A stretch of 64,000 bases of DNA. Source: Pseudomonas putida (GTDB lineage Bacteria; Pseudomonadota; Gammaproteobacteria; Pseudomonadales; Pseudomonadaceae). Below the pieces are notes generated by a model. The model did no database searches. It saw nothing but the letters and a program-made list of their open reading frames with translations, and had not been told where the DNA came from. This document shows positions 43,367-54,449 of the stretch, piece after piece (the stretch's first letter is position 1; every line of letters starts with the position of its first letter). The position numbers and the translations under genes are program-made. The stretch is taken from contig NZ_MINI01000038.1 of the NCBI RefSeq assembly GCF_002906855.1, forward strand, positions 1,426,001-1,490,000. Reading direction: 5' to 3'.

Positions 43367-44512
43367 GTGCAGATCCAGGGTCACTATGAGCTGAAGTTCG
43401 AAGCGGTGCGTGAAGCGTTTGCGGCATTGTTCGAGGATCCCCAGGAACGTGGCGCTGCGCTGTGCATCCAGGTGGGTGGCGAGACCGTGGTCGACCTGTG
43501 GGCAGGCAGTGCCGACAAGGACGGCCAGCAGGCCTGGCACAGCGATACCATCGCCAACCTGTTTTCCTGCACCAAGACCTTCACTGCCGTGACCGCGTTG
43601 CAGCTGGTGGGTGAGGGCAAGCTTGCCCTGGATGCTCCGGTGGCCCGTTACTGGCCGGAGTTCGCCCAGGCCGGCAAGCAGAACATCACCCTGCGTCAGT
43701 TGCTCAGCCACCGTGCCGGCCTGCCGGCCATCCGTGAGCTACTGCCGGCTGAAGCCCTGTATGACTGGCAAGCCATGGTCGATGCCTTGGCCGCCGAAAC
43801 GCCCTGGTGGACGCCCGGCACTGAGCACGGCTATGCCGCCATCACCTATGGCTGGCTGATCGGCGAACTGATCCGCCGCGTCGATGGCCGTGGCCCGGGT
43901 GAGTCGATCGTCGCCCGTACTGCCCGGCCGCTGGGCCTGGACTTCCACATCGGCCTGGCCGACGAAGAGTTCCACCGCGTGGCGCACATTGCCCGTGGCA
44001 AGGGCAATGCGGGTGATGCCGCAGCCCAGCGCCTGTTGCAGGTGACCATGCGTGAACCCGAGGCGTTGTCGACTCGTGCCTTCACCAACCCACCGGCAAT
44101 CCTGACCAGCACCAACAAACCCGAATGGCGGCGCATGCAACAACCGGCGGCCAATGGCCACGGCAATGCACGCAGCCTGGCAGGCTTCTATGCGGGCCTG
44201 CTGGACGGCAGTCTGCTCGAATCCGAACTGCTTGACGAACTGACCCGCGAACACAGCCTCGGCCAGGACCGTACCCTGTTGACCCAGACCCGCTTCGGCC
44301 TGGGTTGCATGCTCGACCAGCCCGATGTGGCCAACGCCACCTTCGGCCTCGGCGCCCGTGCTTTCGGCCATCCAGGTGCTGGCGGCTCGGTCGGTTTCGC
44401 CGATCCGGAGCACGACGTGGCCTTCGGCTTCGTGGTCAATACCCTCGGCCCTTACGTGCTCATGGATCCAAGAGCCCAGCAGCTGGTACGCGTGCTTGGC
44501 ACTTGCCTTTGA
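43367..44512 (+). CDS. Serine hydrolase of the beta-lactamase/EstB family
   Basis: 381 residues from GTG 43367, with GGAG eight bases upstream. Class C-like esterase: nucleophile motif S67-C-T-K70 in NLFSCTKTFTAV, the Tyr of ITYGWLIGELIRR, and a C-terminal GHPGAGGSVGFADPEH. There is no signal peptide, so it is a cytosolic esterase or lipase rather than a secreted beta-lactamase. Stands between the glycosidase and an OmpA-like gene; no operon link is evident. Confidence 0.85.
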   Translation: MQIQGHYELKFEAVREAFAALFEDPQERGAALCIQVGGETVVDLWAGSADKDGQQAWHSDTIANLFSCTKTFTAVTALQLVGEGKLALDAPVARYWPEFAQAGKQNITLRQLLSHRAGLPAIRELLPAEALYDWQAMVDALAAETPWWTPGTEHGYAAITYGWLIGELIRRVDGRGPGESIVARTARPLGLDFHIGLADEEFHRVAHIARGKGNAGDAAAQRLLQVTMREPEALSTRAFTNPPAILTSTNKPEWRRMQQPAANGHGNARSLAGFYAGLLDGSLLESELLDELTREHSLGQDRTLLTQTRFGLGCMLDQPDVANATFGLGARAFGHPGAGGSVGFADPEHDVAFGFVVNTLGPYVLMDPRAQQLVRVLGTCL

Positions 44513-44555
44513 TCGGGTAAAGCGGGTATTACGCGACCCCTTTGACTATCCTCAA

Positions 44556-44580
44556 TGCCAACGCCTCAAGTGCGTTGGCA
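44556..44580 (+). terminator. Hairpin after the esterase gene
   Basis: TGCCAACGC/GCGTTGGCA, nine paired bases, followed by AAATATCTTTC. Could also lie in the leader of the next gene. The T-run is weak. Confidence 0.55.
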
Positions 44581-44611
44581 AAATATCTTTCAATTTCATG
44601 GTGTATCGCTG

Positions 44612-45589
44612 ATGTCTTCACATAAAACCTTAGCTCTCGCCCTGTGCCTGGCCGCTATGACCGGTTGCGCCAGCCACTCCCAGGACGCCTCCAAGGACGG
44701 CGCCAGCAGCTGGTGGCCGTTCGGTTCGGACAAGGTTGCCGACAAGGAAGTGAAAGCGGCGGTTACCGAGAAAGTCGCCAAGGCCGACGCCAAGTCCGAG
44801 AGCGCCAGCCACTGGTGGTGGCCGTTCGGCGGTGATGACAAGCAGGCCAAAGGCCCTGTCGTACCGAAGATCGATGAAAAGGCCACCCAGGCCTGGCTGG
44901 ACCAGTACGAGCCAAAGCTGCGCGAAGCCGTCAAGGACAGCAAGCTGGAGCTGGAGCGCCGCGACAACGTGCTGGTGGTGACCATCCCGGTCGACAGCTC
45001 GTACAACCCGGATCGCCCGAACATGCTGCTGCCGATGACCCTGGGCCCGATCACCCGCGTGGCCAAGGCTGTCGAAGGTGACTCGAAGACTGCCGTGCTG
45101 GTACTGGGCCATGCCGACACCAGCGGTGTAGCAGCCGCCAACCAGAAGCTGAGCCTGGAGCGTGCCGCCTCGGTATCGGCCATCTTCCGCCTGAGTGGCC
45201 TGCAGCGTGACCGTCTGTCGCTCAAGGGCATGGGCTCGGTAATGCCGCGTGCCGCCAACGACAGCGCTGAAGGCCGTGCCCTGAACCGCCGTGTCGAAAT
45301 GCTGCTGACGCCGCAGAACACCATGCTTGCCCTGCTGGCCAAGTACCAACAGGCTGCTTCGGTAGCAAGCCCGGCTTCGATGGTTGCCGTGCAGGATGCC
45401 AAGGCACCTGCCGCCAAGCCAGTCGAGACCAAGAAGCCAGCCGCCAAGCCTGCTGCGAAGAAGGCCGCTGCCAAACCTGCGGCAAAGACCACTGCCAAGA
45501 AAAAAGCCGCGCCAGCCAAGCCTGCCGCCAAGAAAGCCGCTACCACCGACAAGAAAGTAGCTGCCAACAGCCCTGCGAAGACCAACTGA
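44612..45589 (+). CDS. OmpA-family lipoprotein with histone H1-like tail
   Basis: 325 residues; lipobox AAMTGC (about 19) with a duplicated SSWWPFG/SHWWWPFGG motif in the next 60 residues. OmpA domain about 110-245 (VLGHADTSGVAAANQKLSLERA, NRRVEMLLT). The last 60 residues are Lys/Ala/Pro repeats such as KPAAKPAAKKAAAKPAAK, like bacterial histone H1. In the envelope such a tail could bind anionic cell wall or LPS. No good ribosome-binding site was seen at ATG 44612. Confidence 0.85.
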   Translation: MSSHKTLALALCLAAMTGCASHSQDASKDGASSWWPFGSDKVADKEVKAAVTEKVAKADAKSESASHWWWPFGGDDKQAKGPVVPKIDEKATQAWLDQYEPKLREAVKDSKLELERRDNVLVVTIPVDSSYNPDRPNMLLPMTLGPITRVAKAVEGDSKTAVLVLGHADTSGVAAANQKLSLERAASVSAIFRLSGLQRDRLSLKGMGSVMPRAANDSAEGRALNRRVEMLLTPQNTMLALLAKYQQAASVASPASMVAVQDAKAPAAKPVETKKPAAKPAAKKAAAKPAAKTTAKKKAAPAKPAAKKAATTDKKVAANSPAKTN

Positions 45590-45608
45590 TCGTCAAGGAA
45601 ACGCAGCC

Positions 45609-46256
45609 ATGACTCAATCCCTGGCCGATATGCGCCGCGACTACACCCGTGATGGCCTGGCTGAAGCCCAGGCGCCGGGTGAGCCGTTCGCCCTGTTCCA
45701 CCAGTGGTTTGCCGACGCGGTGAAGACCGAGCAGCCACCGGTGGAGGCCAACGCCCTGACCCTCGCCACGGTCGATGGCGAGGGCCGCCCGCACTGTCGT
45801 GTGTTGCTGCTCAAGGGCCTCGATGACCGTGGTTTCACCTTCTTTACCAACTATGACAGCGCCAAGGGCCAGCAGCTGCTGGCCAACCCGTTCGCTGCCA
45901 TGACCTTCTTCTGGCCGGCACTGGAGCGCCAGGTGCGGATCGAAGGGCGGGTGGAAAAGGTCACGGCCAAGGAGTCGGATGACTACTACCAGGTGCGACC
46001 GCTGGGCAGCCGCCTGGGGGCCTGGGCTTCGCCGCAGAGCCGTGTGATTGCCAATCGTGAGGAGCTCGAAGGCCTGGTCAAGGCCACCGAAGCGCGCTTC
46101 TCCGATACCCAGCCGCATTGCCCGGAACATTGGGGTGGCTATCGCTTGCTGCCTGAGCGGATCGAGTTCTGGCAGGGGCGGGCCAGCCGGCTGCATGACC
46201 GCCTGAACTACCGCCTGGTCGACGGGCAGTGGGCGCGGGAGCGCCTGGCGCCCTGA
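45609..46256 (+). CDS. pdxH: Pyridoxamine/pyridoxine 5'-phosphate oxidase
   Basis: FMN enzyme making pyridoxal phosphate. 215 residues, ATG 45609 just after the preceding stop (19 bases), with GGAA upstream. FMN-binding RPHCRVLLLKGLDDRGFTFFTNYDSAKG, then MTFFWPALERQVRIEG and a C-terminal RLHDRLNYRL...RLAP tail typical of the family. It may be read through from the OmpA-like gene. Confidence 0.95.
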   Translation: MTQSLADMRRDYTRDGLAEAQAPGEPFALFHQWFADAVKTEQPPVEANALTLATVDGEGRPHCRVLLLKGLDDRGFTFFTNYDSAKGQQLLANPFAAMTFFWPALERQVRIEGRVEKVTAKESDDYYQVRPLGSRLGAWASPQSRVIANREELEGLVKATEARFSDTQPHCPEHWGGYRLLPERIEFWQGRASRLHDRLNYRLVDGQWARERLAP

Positions 46257-46263
46257 CATCCCC

Positions 46264-46282
46264 GGGGCTGCCCGGCAGCCCC
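46264..46282. terminator. GC-rich hairpin after pdxH
   Basis: GGGGCTG CCCGG CAGCCCC, eight bases after the stop; no T-run. Confidence 0.6.
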
Positions 46283-46478
46283 ATTCCCTCCTCAAACCAC
46301 ACTTCTTCACAGACGATGAAGTAATCCGTGGCTATCCTTGGTCTGAGCTGTAACGCCCGCATTACTGTCGGTACAAGGCTGTACAGGGGCTGAATGGAAA
46401 TAATTTTTTTGTGCTGGCGCCGTGACAGCCGTCAACGCGCAGCGTCTAATGGACACCTGTTTTCTGGAGATTGTACCC

Positions 46479-46943
46479 ATGCGTAAATCCGCTTTGCTGG
46501 TGGCGACTTTCACCACCATGTCGCTGCTGCTCGGTGGCTGTGCCTCGAGCCTGACCGGCGACAGCTATTCCCGTGATGAGGCCCGTCGCGTGCAGACCGT
46601 GCGCATGGGTACCATCGAATCCCTGCGCCCGGTCAAGATCGAAGGCACCAAGACTCCGATCGGTGGTGGTGCTGGCGCCATCGTCGGTGGCGTGGCCGGC
46701 AGCGCCATTGGCGGTGGCCGTGGCAGCATCGTCACCGCCGTGATTGGTGCCGTGGCCGGTGGCCTGGCAGGTTCCGCTGCCGAGGAAGGCCTGACCCGTA
46801 CCCAGGGTGTGGAAATCACTGTGCGTGAAGACGATGGCAGCATGCGCGCGTATGTGCAGGCCGTGCAGCAGAACGAAATCTTCCGCGTTGGTGACCGCGT
46901 GCGCATCATGACCGTTGACGGTACCAGCCGCGTTTCGCACTGA
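46479..46943 (+). CDS. slyB: SlyB-like glycine-zipper lipoprotein
   Basis: 154 residues from ATG 46479 (CTGGAGA upstream). Lipobox LLGGC (about 20), then a glycine-zipper helix (IVGGVAGSAIGGGRGSIVTAVIGAVAGGLAGSAAEE is the region at about 70-105) and a C-terminal beta domain VEITVREDDGSMRAYVQ. Homologues are outer-membrane lipoproteins under PhoP control. No PhoP box was identified. A clear terminator follows. Confidence 0.87.
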   Translation: MRKSALLVATFTTMSLLLGGCASSLTGDSYSRDEARRVQTVRMGTIESLRPVKIEGTKTPIGGGAGAIVGGVAGSAIGGGRGSIVTAVIGAVAGGLAGSAAEEGLTRTQGVEITVREDDGSMRAYVQAVQQNEIFRVGDRVRIMTVDGTSRVSH

Positions 46944-46956
46944 TCGTCGCGGTAAA

Positions 46957-46996
46957 CAAAAACCCCGAACGGGCCAGGCCTGTTCGGGGTTTTTTG
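46957..46996 (+). terminator. Intrinsic terminator after slyB
   Basis: ACCCCGAAC/GTTCGGGGT stem, T-run TTTTTG, and an A-run before it; may also serve the convergent gene. Confidence 0.92.
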
Positions 46997-47030
46997 TTTT
47001 CCTGCGCGGGCCTCTTCGCGGCCAGTATCT

Positions 47031-48638
47031 TTAAAGGCCGAGGATGTCGCGAGCCACGGCTTCGGCAATGCGGATACCATCCACGCCCGCCGAAAGAATG
47101 CCACCGGCATACCCCGCACCTTCGCCTGCCGGGAACAGCCCCTTCATGTTCAGGCTCTGGAAGTCCGCACCTCGGGTAATGCGCAGTGGCGACGAGGTGC
47201 GCGTTTCGATGCCGGTCAGCACCGCATCATGCAGGTTGTAGCCTTTGATCTGGCGGTCGAACGCCGGCAGCGCTTCGCGGATTGCCTCGATGGCAAAGTC
47301 CGGAAGGCTCGGCGCCAGGTCACCCAGGGTCACTCCTGGCTTGTACGATGGCTCGACGCTGCCCAGTGCGGTGGATGGCTTGCCCGCGACGAAGTCGCCC
47401 ACCAGCTGCGCCGGTGCCTGGTAGTTGCTGCCGCCCATGACGTAGGCGTGGGCCTCCAGGCGCTCCTGCAGCTCGATGCCGGCCAGCGGGCCGCCCGGGT
47501 AGTCGCGCTCGGGGTCGATGCCGACGACGATGCCGGAGTTGGCGTTGCGCTCGTTACGCGAGTACTGGCTCATGCCGTTGGTGACCACCCGGCCCGGCTC
47601 GCTGGTGGCGGCGACCACGGTGCCACCCGGGCACATGCAGAAGCTGTACACCGAACGGCCGTTCTTGGCGTGGTACACCAGTTTGTAGTCGGCAGCGCCA
47701 AGTTTCGGGTGGCCGGCGTACTTGCCCAGGCGAGCCTTGTCGATCAGCGTTTGTGGGTGCTCGATACGGAAACCCACCGAGAACGGCTTGGCTTCCATGT
47801 ACACGCCCTTGGCGTGCAGCATGCGGAAGGTGTCGCGGGCGCTGTGGCCCAGGGCCAGGACCACATGGCGCGAGTGCAGCTGTTCGCCGCTTTCCAGCAC
47901 CACGCCGGTCAGTTGGCCGTCTTCGATCAGCAGGTCGGTGACCTTTTCCTGGAAGCGCACTTCGGCGCCTAGGGCGATCATGTCCTGGCGCATCTGCTCG
48001 ACCATGCCGGTCAGGCGGAAGGTACCGATGTGCGGCTTGTTGATGTAGAGGATTTCGTCCGGCGCGCCGGCCTTGACGAACTCTTCCAGGACCTTGCGGC
48101 CGTGGTGGTTCGGGTCTTTGATCTGGCTGTAGAGCTTGCCGTCGGAGAAGGTCCCGGCGCCGCCTTCGCCGAACTGCACGTTGGACTCGGGGTTGAGCAC
48201 GCTTTTACGCCACAGGCCCCAGGTGTCCTTGGTGCGCTGGCGCACTTCCTTGCCGCGCTCGAGGATGATCGGCTTGAAGCCCATTTGTGCCAGCAGCAGG
48301 CCGGCGAAGATGCCGCACGGGCCGAAGCCGACCACGATCGGGCGTTGCTGCAGGTCGGCCGGGGCCTGGCCGACGAACTTGTAGGTGACGTCGGGGGCCA
48401 CGCTGATGTTGTGATCGTCGGCGAACTTGCTGAGCAGCTCGGCTTCGTTGCTGGCTTCCAGGTCGATGGTGTAGATGAACAGCAGCTCGCTGTTCTTCTT
48501 GCGCGCATCGTAGCTGCGCTTGAACAGGTTGAAGCTGAGCAGTTGCTCGTCGCGGATGCCCAGGCGCTGGACGATGGCTTCACGCAGGGCTTCGTCGGGA
48601 TGGTCCAGGGGCAGCTTCAGTTCGGTGATTCGTAGCAT
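47031..48638 (-). CDS. FAD-dependent oxidoreductase (COG2509 type)
   Basis: 535 residues from ATG 48638. N-terminal about 90 residues are a small alpha/beta domain, then the dinucleotide fold VGFGPCGIFAGLLLAQMG and the second FAD contact EGAGYAGGILSAGVDGIRIAEAVA at the C-terminus. This family is annotated as uncharacterised flavoproteins; a role as dehydrogenase or hydroxylase is not resolved. Stands alone. Confidence 0.88.
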   Translation of the reverse strand: MLRITELKLPLDHPDEALREAIVQRLGIRDEQLLSFNLFKRSYDARKKNSELLFIYTIDLEASNEAELLSKFADDHNISVAPDVTYKFVGQAPADLQQRPIVVGFGPCGIFAGLLLAQMGFKPIILERGKEVRQRTKDTWGLWRKSVLNPESNVQFGEGGAGTFSDGKLYSQIKDPNHHGRKVLEEFVKAGAPDEILYINKPHIGTFRLTGMVEQMRQDMIALGAEVRFQEKVTDLLIEDGQLTGVVLESGEQLHSRHVVLALGHSARDTFRMLHAKGVYMEAKPFSVGFRIEHPQTLIDKARLGKYAGHPKLGAADYKLVYHAKNGRSVYSFCMCPGGTVVAATSEPGRVVTNGMSQYSRNERNANSGIVVGIDPERDYPGGPLAGIELQERLEAHAYVMGGSNYQAPAQLVGDFVAGKPSTALGSVEPSYKPGVTLGDLAPSLPDFAIEAIREALPAFDRQIKGYNLHDAVLTGIETRTSSPLRITRGADFQSLNMKGLFPAGEGAGYAGGILSAGVDGIRIAEAVARDILGL

Positions 48639-48741
48639 GGCAGGGTCCAGTATCCCGGCCATGGGCGGCCGGCGGCTTTACACAAACCGCCAAGTATAAG
48701 CTGTTAGCCGCCCCGACTGGCAGGATAAAAGCGCCCGGCGA

Positions 48742-49416
48742 TCAGTTGTCGCGCGCACCGCCGTAGTAACCGCAGCCGCGCAGGGTCTGGCCGTCGATGC
48801 GCAGCTCGGCGCGCAGGTGACGCACGGCGCCGCTCATGTTGTCGACGCAGCGTTGCGGGGCGACCCACAGTTCAACGTGCTGGCCGTTGGCTTCGCTGGT
48901 CAGGGTCAGGCCGCCGCCGGGCACTTCTTCTTCGAGGAACGGCAGCGGTAGTGGGTCCTTGCCGACGCGGTTGAGCACCATGCCCTTGCCGCTGGCCTTG
49001 ATGTCCCAGTCCGGCTCGTGGCCATTGGCGCGCAGGGTCAGCTGCTTGAAGTTGGGGTCGTCGCAGGCGCGGGTGGAGGGCTCCAGGCGGTACAGGCGGC
49101 TGACTTCCAGCTGGCCGTCGTTGTCGGCCTGTTTGGCACCGGTGAGGCGGCCACGGACGTCGGCGAACAATTTGGCATTGGCGTCCTTGGCCAGGCTGAC
49201 GGACTCCTGGAGGATGCCGGTGCCGGCGACGTCATTGATCACGAAGTGGCGGCTTTCACCACAGGGTTTGAACAACAGCCGGCCGCCGCCTGCACTCAGT
49301 TCGCCCTGCATGCGCGTGGTACCGATGTTCGGGTCACGGGGCTGCTCGGCCAGCAACTGGCAGCCGGCGAACAGTGGCAGCAGGGCAGTGAGCAGCAGGG
49401 TAGGGGTGAGGCGCAT
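48742..49416 (-). CDS. COG3650-type lipoprotein
   Basis: 224 residues. Lipobox LFAGC (residue 19), and cysteines in KPCGES, RACDD, QRCVDN and RGCGYYG that suggest disulfides. The C-terminal part WDIKASGKGMVLNRVG resembles the uncharacterised membrane-protein family COG3650 and META-like domains. Function unknown. Alone between a flavoprotein and the liv operon. Confidence 0.78.
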   Translation of the reverse strand: MRLTPTLLLTALLPLFAGCQLLAEQPRDPNIGTTRMQGELSAGGGRLLFKPCGESRHFVINDVAGTGILQESVSLAKDANAKLFADVRGRLTGAKQADNDGQLEVSRLYRLEPSTRACDDPNFKQLTLRANGHEPDWDIKASGKGMVLNRVGKDPLPLPFLEEEVPGGGLTLTSEANGQHVELWVAPQRCVDNMSGAVRHLRAELRIDGQTLRGCGYYGGARDN

Positions 49417-49476
49417 GGGGCGGGCTCCGGAGAATCTTTGCCAAAGAGCTGGCCACGATACACGTCCTGCGGGCAG

Positions 49477-49501
49477 AAAAAAGGGCCCGAAGGCCCTTTT
49501 T
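49477..49501 (-). terminator. Terminator of the liv operon
   Basis: AAAAAAGGGCC CGA AGGCCCTTTTT, symmetric, four bases beyond the livF stop. Confidence 0.9.
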
Positions 49502-49504
49502 CAT

Positions 49505-50206
<702 letters not shown>

Positions 50207-50974
50207 TTACGCTTCCCCCAGGTAGGCTTTGATCACATCAGGGTTGTCGCGGATCTCCTCCGGCGTGCCGTGGGCGAGGGGCGTGCCCTGGTTGATCACG
50301 ACGATGTGGTCGGAGATGCTCATCACCAGCTTCATGTCGTGCTCGATCAGCAGCACGGTGACGTTGTGCGACTCACGCAGGTAGGCGATCAGTGCCTTGA
50401 GGTCTTCGGTTTCCTTCGGGTTCAGGCCCGCGGCGGGTTCGTCGAGCATGATGATCCGTGGCTGGGTCATCATGCAGCGGGCGATTTCCAGGCGGCGTTG
50501 CTGGCCGTAGGCGAGGGTGCCGGCGGTACGGTTGGCGAATTCGGTCAGGTTGACCTTCTCCAGCCAGTACTGGGCGCGCTCCATGGCCTCCTTCTCGCTG
50601 CGGCGGAAGTTCGGGGTCTTGAACAGCCCGGCGAAGAAGTTGGTGTTCAGGTGACGGTGCTGGGCGATCAGCAGGTTTTCCAGCGCGGTCATTTCCTTGA
50701 ACAGACGCACGTTCTGGAAGGTACGCACCACGCCTTTGCGGGCGATCTGGTGACCGGCCAGGCCCTGGATCGGCTGGCCGTCGAGCAGGATTGTACCGCC
50801 GCTGGGCTTGTAGAAGCCGGTCAGGCAGTTGAACACCGTGGTTTTGCCAGCGCCGTTCGGGCCGATCAGCGCCACCACCTGTTTTTCCTTGACGGTCAGG
50901 GCCACGCCGTTGACCGCCAACAAGCCGCCGAAGCGCATGCTCAGGCCGCTGACTTGCAGAATTTCGCGGCTCAT
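50207..50974 (-). CDS. livG: Branched-chain amino-acid ABC transporter ATPase
   Basis: Second nucleotide-binding subunit, 255 residues. Walker A LIGPNGAGKTTVFNCL, signature TLAYGQQRRLEIARC, Walker B IIMLDEPAAGLNP, H-loop LLIEHDMKLVM. It overlaps livM by four bases. Confidence 0.96.
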   Translation of the reverse strand: MSREILQVSGLSMRFGGLLAVNGVALTVKEKQVVALIGPNGAGKTTVFNCLTGFYKPSGGTILLDGQPIQGLAGHQIARKGVVRTFQNVRLFKEMTALENLLIAQHRHLNTNFFAGLFKTPNFRRSEKEAMERAQYWLEKVNLTEFANRTAGTLAYGQQRRLEIARCMMTQPRIIMLDEPAAGLNPKETEDLKALIAYLRESHNVTVLLIEHDMKLVMSISDHIVVINQGTPLAHGTPEEIRDNPDVIKAYLGEA

Positions 50975-52223
50975 CGACGCAGCTCCATGTGGGGACGTTG
51001 CATAGGCAGCAGGCCTTGCGGACGCCAGATCATCATCAACACCATCAGCGCACCGAACATCAGCATCCGGTATTCGCTGAACTCACGCATCAGCTCTGGC
51101 AGCAGGATCATCACGATGGCCGCGAGAATCACGCCCAGTTGTGAGCCCATGCCGCCGAGCACGACGATGGCGAGGATGATCGCCGACTCGATGAAGGTGA
51201 ACGACTCCGGCGTCACCAGGCCCTGGCGCGCGGCGAAGAAGCTGCCGGCGAAACCGGCGAAGCAGGCACCCAGGGTGAATGCCGAGAGCTTGATCACAGT
51301 GGGGTTCAGGCCCAGCGCACGGCAGGCGATCTCGTCCTCACGCAGCGCTTCCCAGGCACGGCCTATCGGCATGCGCAGCAGGCGGTTGATCACGAACAGT
51401 GCCAGCAGGGCCAGCAGCAGGGCGACCAGGTAAAGGAAGATGACCTTGTTGATCGAGTTGTATTCCAGCCCGAAGAACTCGTGGAAGGTCTGCATCCCTT
51501 CGGCGGCCTTGCGTTCGAAGGTCAGGCCGAAGAACTCCGGCTTGGGGATGTTGCTGATGCCGTTGGGGCCGCCAGTCCATTCTGTGAGATTGCGCAGGAA
51601 CAGGCGGATGATTTCGCCGAAGCCGAGGGTCACGATCGCCAGGTAGTCCCCGCGCAGGCGCAGCACCGGGAAGCCGAGCAGGAAGCCGAAGGTGGCCGAC
51701 ATCAGGCCGGCGATCGGCAGGCAGACCCAGAAGCTCCAGCCCAGGTAGTGCGAGAGCATCGCGTAGCTGTAGGCGCCGACGGCGTAGAAACCGACATAGC
51801 CGAGGTCGAGCAGGCCGGCCAGACCGACCACGATGTTCAGGCCCAGGCCTAACAGCACGTAGATCAGGATCAGCGTGGCGATGTCGACCGCCCCGCGCGA
51901 GCCGAAGAACGGCCACACCAAAGCCGCTACGATCAGACCGATGATCACGTAGCGTTGGGTTTTCGGCAGGGTCAGGTAGTTGCTGACGGCTGGCGGGATC
52001 AGCTTGCGATCCGAGCCACGGCCCATCACCGCGCTCCACTGCTTGTCGAACAGCACGCGCAGGAACATCAGCACCGAACACACGGCGATGATACTGATGG
52101 TGAACGACCCTTGGCTGTGCACCGCCAGGCTGATGCCGTCGATGCTCAGTTTCAGGCCCAGCACCGGGAAGGCCACGGCCCATACCAGCAAGGCGCTGAA
52201 GAACGCCTGTTTGAGATTTCTGT

Positions 52224-52227
<4 letters not shown>
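50971..52227 (-). CDS. livM: Branched-chain amino-acid ABC transporter permease
   Basis: 418-residue permease, about ten hydrophobic helices, with the N-terminal DUF3382 extension found in gamma-proteobacterial LivM. Characteristic permease motif EALREDEIACRALGLNP near residue 305. It overlaps livH by four bases, so the four transport genes are one coupled operon. Confidence 0.95.
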
Positions 52228-53147
<920 letters not shown>

Positions 53148-53282
53148 TACAGCGCTCCTAAAAACCTGATTTGCATTTCGCTGGCAGGGGTATGGCCAGG
53201 AAACCGCGGGTGACGGTTTTAAGATTTTCAGGTGGGTCGGCCCCCGGATCGCGGGGATCAGGCCCATGAACCTCGTAAAACA

Positions 53283-53308
53283 AAGCCCACTGCTCGCACA
53301 GTGGGCTT
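53283..53308 (-). terminator. Attenuator-like hairpin between livK and livH
   Basis: AAGCCCACTG/CAGTGGGCTT perfect 10-bp stem. On the minus strand it is followed by TGTTTT. It is probably a partial terminator that keeps the binding protein more abundant than the transporter. Confidence 0.8.
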
Positions 53309-53333
53309 CTACGGTCAGCTATTAGTCACGCAG

Positions 53334-54449
53334 TTACTGAGGGGAGACTTCGGTCTTCGGCTTGCCGAAGTGCCATTCGTAGACCACGAACTTGAAGTCT
53401 TTCAGGTCGCCTTTCTCGTCGTAGGACAGGGTGCCGGTCGGGGTCTTGAAGGAGCCGGCGTGGATGGCGGCTGCCACCTTGTCGGTGTCTTCGGACTTGG
53501 CCGCTTCGATGCCTTTGGCGATCAGCTCGACAGCCGAGTAGGCCGGGAACACGAACGGGCCGCTCGGGTCCTTGCCGTCAGCCTTGATGGCGTCGACGAT
53601 GGCCTTGTTCTCAGGGTCGGCGTCGAACGACTTCGGCAGGGTCACCAGCAGGCCTTCGGAGGCGTTCTGAGCGATCTGCGAGATGGAATCGTTACCCACG
53701 CCTTCCGGGCCCATGAACTTGGCTTTCAGGCCTTTTTCCTGGGCTTGGCGCAAGATCAGGCCCAGCTCTGGGTGGTAGCCGCCGTAGTAGACGAAGTCGA
53801 CGTTGTTCTGCTTGAGCTTCTGGATGATCGAGGAGAAGTCCTTGTCACCGGCGTTCAGGCCTTCGAAGACGGCAACCTTGGTGCCTTTCTTCTCGAGGGT
53901 CTGCTTGACCGCGGTGGCGATGCCTTCACCGTACTGCTGCTTGTCGTGCAGAACGGCAACCACTTTCGGCTTGACGTGGTCGGCGATGTAGTTGCCGGCA
54001 GCCGGGCCCTGGGCGCTGTCCAGGCCGATGGTGCGGAAGATCAGCTTGTAGCCACGGGCGGTGATTTCCGGCGAGGTGGCGGCCGGGGTGATCATGATCA
54101 CGCCTTCGTCTTCGTAGATGTCGGACGCTGGCTGGGTGGAGCTGGAGCACAGGTGGCCGATGACGAACTTGACGCCGTCGTTGACCACTTTGTTGGCGAC
54201 TGCCACGGCCTGTTTAGGGTCGCAGGCGTCGTCGTATTCCTTGGCTTCGAGCATCTTGCCATCGACGCCGCCCTTGGCGTTGATATCCTTGATGGCCTGC
54301 TTGGCGCCGATGAACTGCATGTCGCCGTACTGGGTCACAGGGCCGGTTTTAGGGCCCGCGATCCCGATCTTGATGGTATCGGCGGCAAACGAATGGCTGG
54401 CTACCCCGGCCAGTACCATTGCGGCGAACAGCTTGGAAATCTTGATCAT
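53334..54449 (-). CDS. livK: Leucine/isoleucine/valine-binding periplasmic protein
   Basis: 371 residues: signal peptide MIKISKLFAAMVLAGVASHSFA cleaved near residue 23 (given here as pieces: basic start, hydrophobic core, AHSFA end). Type I binding-protein fold with IKIGIAGPKTGPVTQYG and a single disulfide region DDACDPKQA...GHLCSSST. Known as braC in P. aeruginosa. It is the first gene of the liv operon. Confidence 0.94.
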   Translation of the reverse strand: MIKISKLFAAMVLAGVASHSFAADTIKIGIAGPKTGPVTQYGDMQFIGAKQAIKDINAKGGVDGKMLEAKEYDDACDPKQAVAVANKVVNDGVKFVIGHLCSSSTQPASDIYEDEGVIMITPAATSPEITARGYKLIFRTIGLDSAQGPAAGNYIADHVKPKVVAVLHDKQQYGEGIATAVKQTLEKKGTKVAVFEGLNAGDKDFSSIIQKLKQNNVDFVYYGGYHPELGLILRQAQEKGLKAKFMGPEGVGNDSISQIAQNASEGLLVTLPKSFDADPENKAIVDAIKADGKDPSGPFVFPAYSAVELIAKGIEAAKSEDTDKVAAAIHAGSFKTPTGTLSYDEKGDLKDFKFVVYEWHFGKPKTEVSPQ

